Positions 32,893 to 32,974 of a stretch of DNA of 32,974 nucleotides are shown one piece after another. Source of the stretch: Fibrobacter sp. (GTDB lineage: Bacteria; Fibrobacterota; Fibrobacteria; Fibrobacterales; Fibrobacteraceae); assembly GCA_016285835.1 (NCBI GenBank), contig JAEERM010000027.1:1-32974 (forward strand). Reading direction: 5' to 3'. The first letter of the stretch is position 1. Each line of letters opens with the position of its first letter. The notes below the pieces were generated by a model. That model saw only the letters and a list, made by a program, of their open reading frames with translations, was not told the DNA's origin and searched no databases. A program made the position numbers and the translations under genes.

Positions 32893-32974
32893 ATGTTCAA
32901 GAATCTCCTTTTCACGCTGGGAATCCTGCCTATGACTACTTTAGCTTTCCAGATCGGCGCCTGGGTCGGCGGGC
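32893..32974 (+). CDS. Start of a secreted protein (partial, runs off the right edge)
   Basis: ATG 32893 is preceded by GAGG. The 27 visible codons begin MFKNLLFTLGILPMTTLAFQ and continue IGAWVGG. The basic start, hydrophobic core and small residues fit a signal peptide with cleavage near LAF. The mature protein is outside the window, so no function is assigned. Confidence 0.5.
   Translation, partial: MFKNLLFTLGILPMTTLAFQIGAWVGG

Noticed and set aside
1..32974. Integrase, transposase, tRNA attachment site or phage structural genes explaining island movement
   Set aside because: None was found on either strand; the AT-rich modules suggest transfer, but no mobile-element enzyme is present in the window.

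Overview
The window looks like chromosomal DNA of a Fibrobacter species (phylum Fibrobacterota). The strongest marker is the lipoprotein at 31169-32686. It has a lipobox signal, a collagen-like Gly-Asp/Asn-rich stretch, cysteine repeats and a C-terminal domain matching the Fibrobacter succinogenes major paralogous (FISUMP) family. The housekeeping-like flanks (GntR-type regulator, FISUMP lipoprotein, secreted protein) are fairly GC-rich. Much of the interior is AT-rich with abrupt composition changes. Almost every interior gene belongs to a family associated with anti-phage defence, so the window reads as a defence island.

Layout. (1) <1-722, minus: GntR-type regulator with two winged helices, running off the left edge. 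(2) 897-3322, plus: XRE/ImmA-type regulator-peptidase overlapping a PIN nuclease (toxin-antitoxin-like), then a membrane NERD protein overlapping a small zinc-ribbon membrane protein. (3) 3395-7955, minus: mcrB, mcrC and a third, unrecognised 191-aa gene, a type IV restriction operon. (4) 8164-10475, plus: AAA/ABC-type ATPase plus RloB-like TOPRIM protein, an AbiL-like two-gene system. (5) 10548-22593, minus: eight co-directional genes. They are type I restriction-modification hsdR, hsdM, a small membrane/coiled-coil protein and hsdS, then a HEPN-like protein, a Septu-like ATPase (PtuA) and HNH nuclease (PtuB), and a NYN-domain RNase. (6) 22889-24750, plus: a 56-aa gene and an AAA ATPase that appears frameshifted at its 3' end. 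(7) 24834-31050: DUF2971 protein, a tiny gene pair, two AAA_14/DUF4143 ATPases, a GNAT acetyltransferase with an eroded start, and a broken rhuM-like gene. (8) 31169-end: FISUMP lipoprotein with terminator, and the first 27 codons of a secreted protein.

How it fits together. Several independent modules recognise foreign DNA: McrBC for modified DNA and type I R-M for unmodified DNA. Others probably act after those fail (AbiL-like, Septu-like, HEPN, NYN). The most interesting block is the HEPN-PtuA-PtuB-NYN run directly behind a type I R-M operon. It would place an ATPase sensor, a DNase and two candidate RNases under the same transcription as the restriction system, analogous in logic to PrrC beside a type I system. 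The junction between hsdS and this block carries a scar of a second hsdS copy: a repeated hairpin element and a 3' remnant.

Regulatory signals. Two nearly identical promoter modules (TTGACA, 17 bp, TAGTTT) lie 8.3 kb apart. A 12-bp repeat array and a 10-bp inverted repeat precede the XRE/ImmA gene. An inverted repeat fills the spacer of the likely mcrB promoter. A strong hairpin with a T-run sits just before the broken rhuM-like gene. No rRNA, tRNA, CRISPR array, transposase, integrase or reverse transcriptase was found.
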